NCBI GenBank assembly: GCA_964588535.1 | Contig: CAZPQA010000138.1 | Span: 1 to 7,207 of the forward strand | Origin: NaphS2 sp964588535 | GTDB lineage: Bacteria > Desulfobacterota > DSM-4660 > Desulfatiglandales > Desulfatiglandaceae | Direction: 5' to 3' | Length of the DNA stretch: 7,207 bases | Shown: positions 7,157-7,207 of the stretch, piece by piece | Layout: every line of letters starts with the position of its first letter | Numbering within the stretch: position 1 is the first letter of the stretch | Position numbers and translations under genes: made by a program | The notes under the pieces: generated by a model | Told to the model about the DNA's origin: nothing | Seen by the model: only the letters and a program-made list of their open reading frames with translations | Database searches by the model: none

Positions 7157-7207
7157 TAGTGTCTAGTCATGCATCTAATGTCGGATAAAGACGTTTCAGT
7201 TTTATCC
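7157..7207. mobile_element. Putative insertion-sequence end (partial)
   Basis: These last 51 bases have no counterpart in the left kinase copy and interrupt the reading frame right after a CTAG (7156-7159). They include a second CTAGT (7163-7167), the palindrome ATGCAT (7169-7174) and an inverted repeat (7183-7207). An abrupt break inside a conserved domain, plus short repeats at the edge, is what an insertion-sequence end looks like. A TA/CTAG target would suit IS630-type elements (TA duplication) or IS5-type elements (YTAR), but the family cannot be identified. No transposase is visible in the window. A deletion junction or an assembly chimera would look similar. Confidence 0.45.
7183..7207. 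repeat. Inverted repeat GGATAAA / TTTATCC at the right edge
   Basis: Perfect 7-bp arms at 7183-7189 and 7201-7207 flank an 11-nt spacer. The repeat touches the window edge and may extend further. It lies within the putative insertion-sequence end and could be a transposase-binding or subterminal element. Confidence 0.55.

Noticed and set aside
7154..7207. Outward promoter in the putative insertion-sequence end reading into the REC-HPt fragment
   Set aside because: A TTAGAT hexamer could pass as a -10 box, but nothing resembling a -35 box sits 17 bp upstream of it.
1..7207. CRISPR array, tRNA, rRNA or phage genes
   Set aside because: There are no short regularly spaced repeats and no recognisable structural RNA or phage-type protein; the window is filled by signalling genes.

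Overview
The window is one minus-strand block of signal-transduction genes, read right to left, with almost no non-coding DNA. The gene types suggest a free-living anaerobe of the Desulfobacterota (sulfate-reducer-like 'deltaproteobacteria'): tandem periplasmic SBP_bac_3 sensors, a V4R protein and multi-receiver hybrid histidine kinases with HPt domains. This taxonomic guess rests on gene style only and is low confidence.

Layout, in transcription order. (1) 7207-7157: about 50 bp of foreign-looking DNA with a terminal inverted repeat, joined abruptly to a coding sequence; it looks like the edge of an insertion sequence. (2) 7156-6128: the C-terminal part of a hybrid kinase (receiver, HPt, helical tail), cut at its 5' end by that junction. 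(3) 6051-2626: a 1141-residue membrane sensor with a signal peptide, three periplasmic SBP_bac_3 modules, one further transmembrane helix, GAF, PAS and a C-terminal coiled coil, but no kinase or other output domain. (4) 2585-2058: a stand-alone 175-residue V4R-type protein with a Cys-rich C-terminus. (5) 2005 to beyond base 1: a soluble hybrid histidine kinase with a HAMP-like N-terminus, HisKA, HATPase_c and two receivers, running off the left edge.

Genes 3 to 5 are spaced by 40 and 52 nt and look like one operon. Together they carry the parts usually found in one large hybrid sensor kinase (periplasmic sensing, TM, GAF/PAS, V4R, HAMP, kinase, receivers), here split over three polypeptides. 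The inference is that the membrane sensor passes its signal, perhaps through or modulated by the V4R protein, to the soluble kinase, which sends phosphate along REC1/REC2 and probably to an HPt beyond the window edge or on the neighbouring fragment.

The second receiver of the kinase (bases 1-270) and the receiver of the fragment (6886-7155) match at 259 of 270 bases with no gaps. The fragment is therefore best read as what remains of a duplicated copy of the same kinase, later broken at the mobile-element junction.
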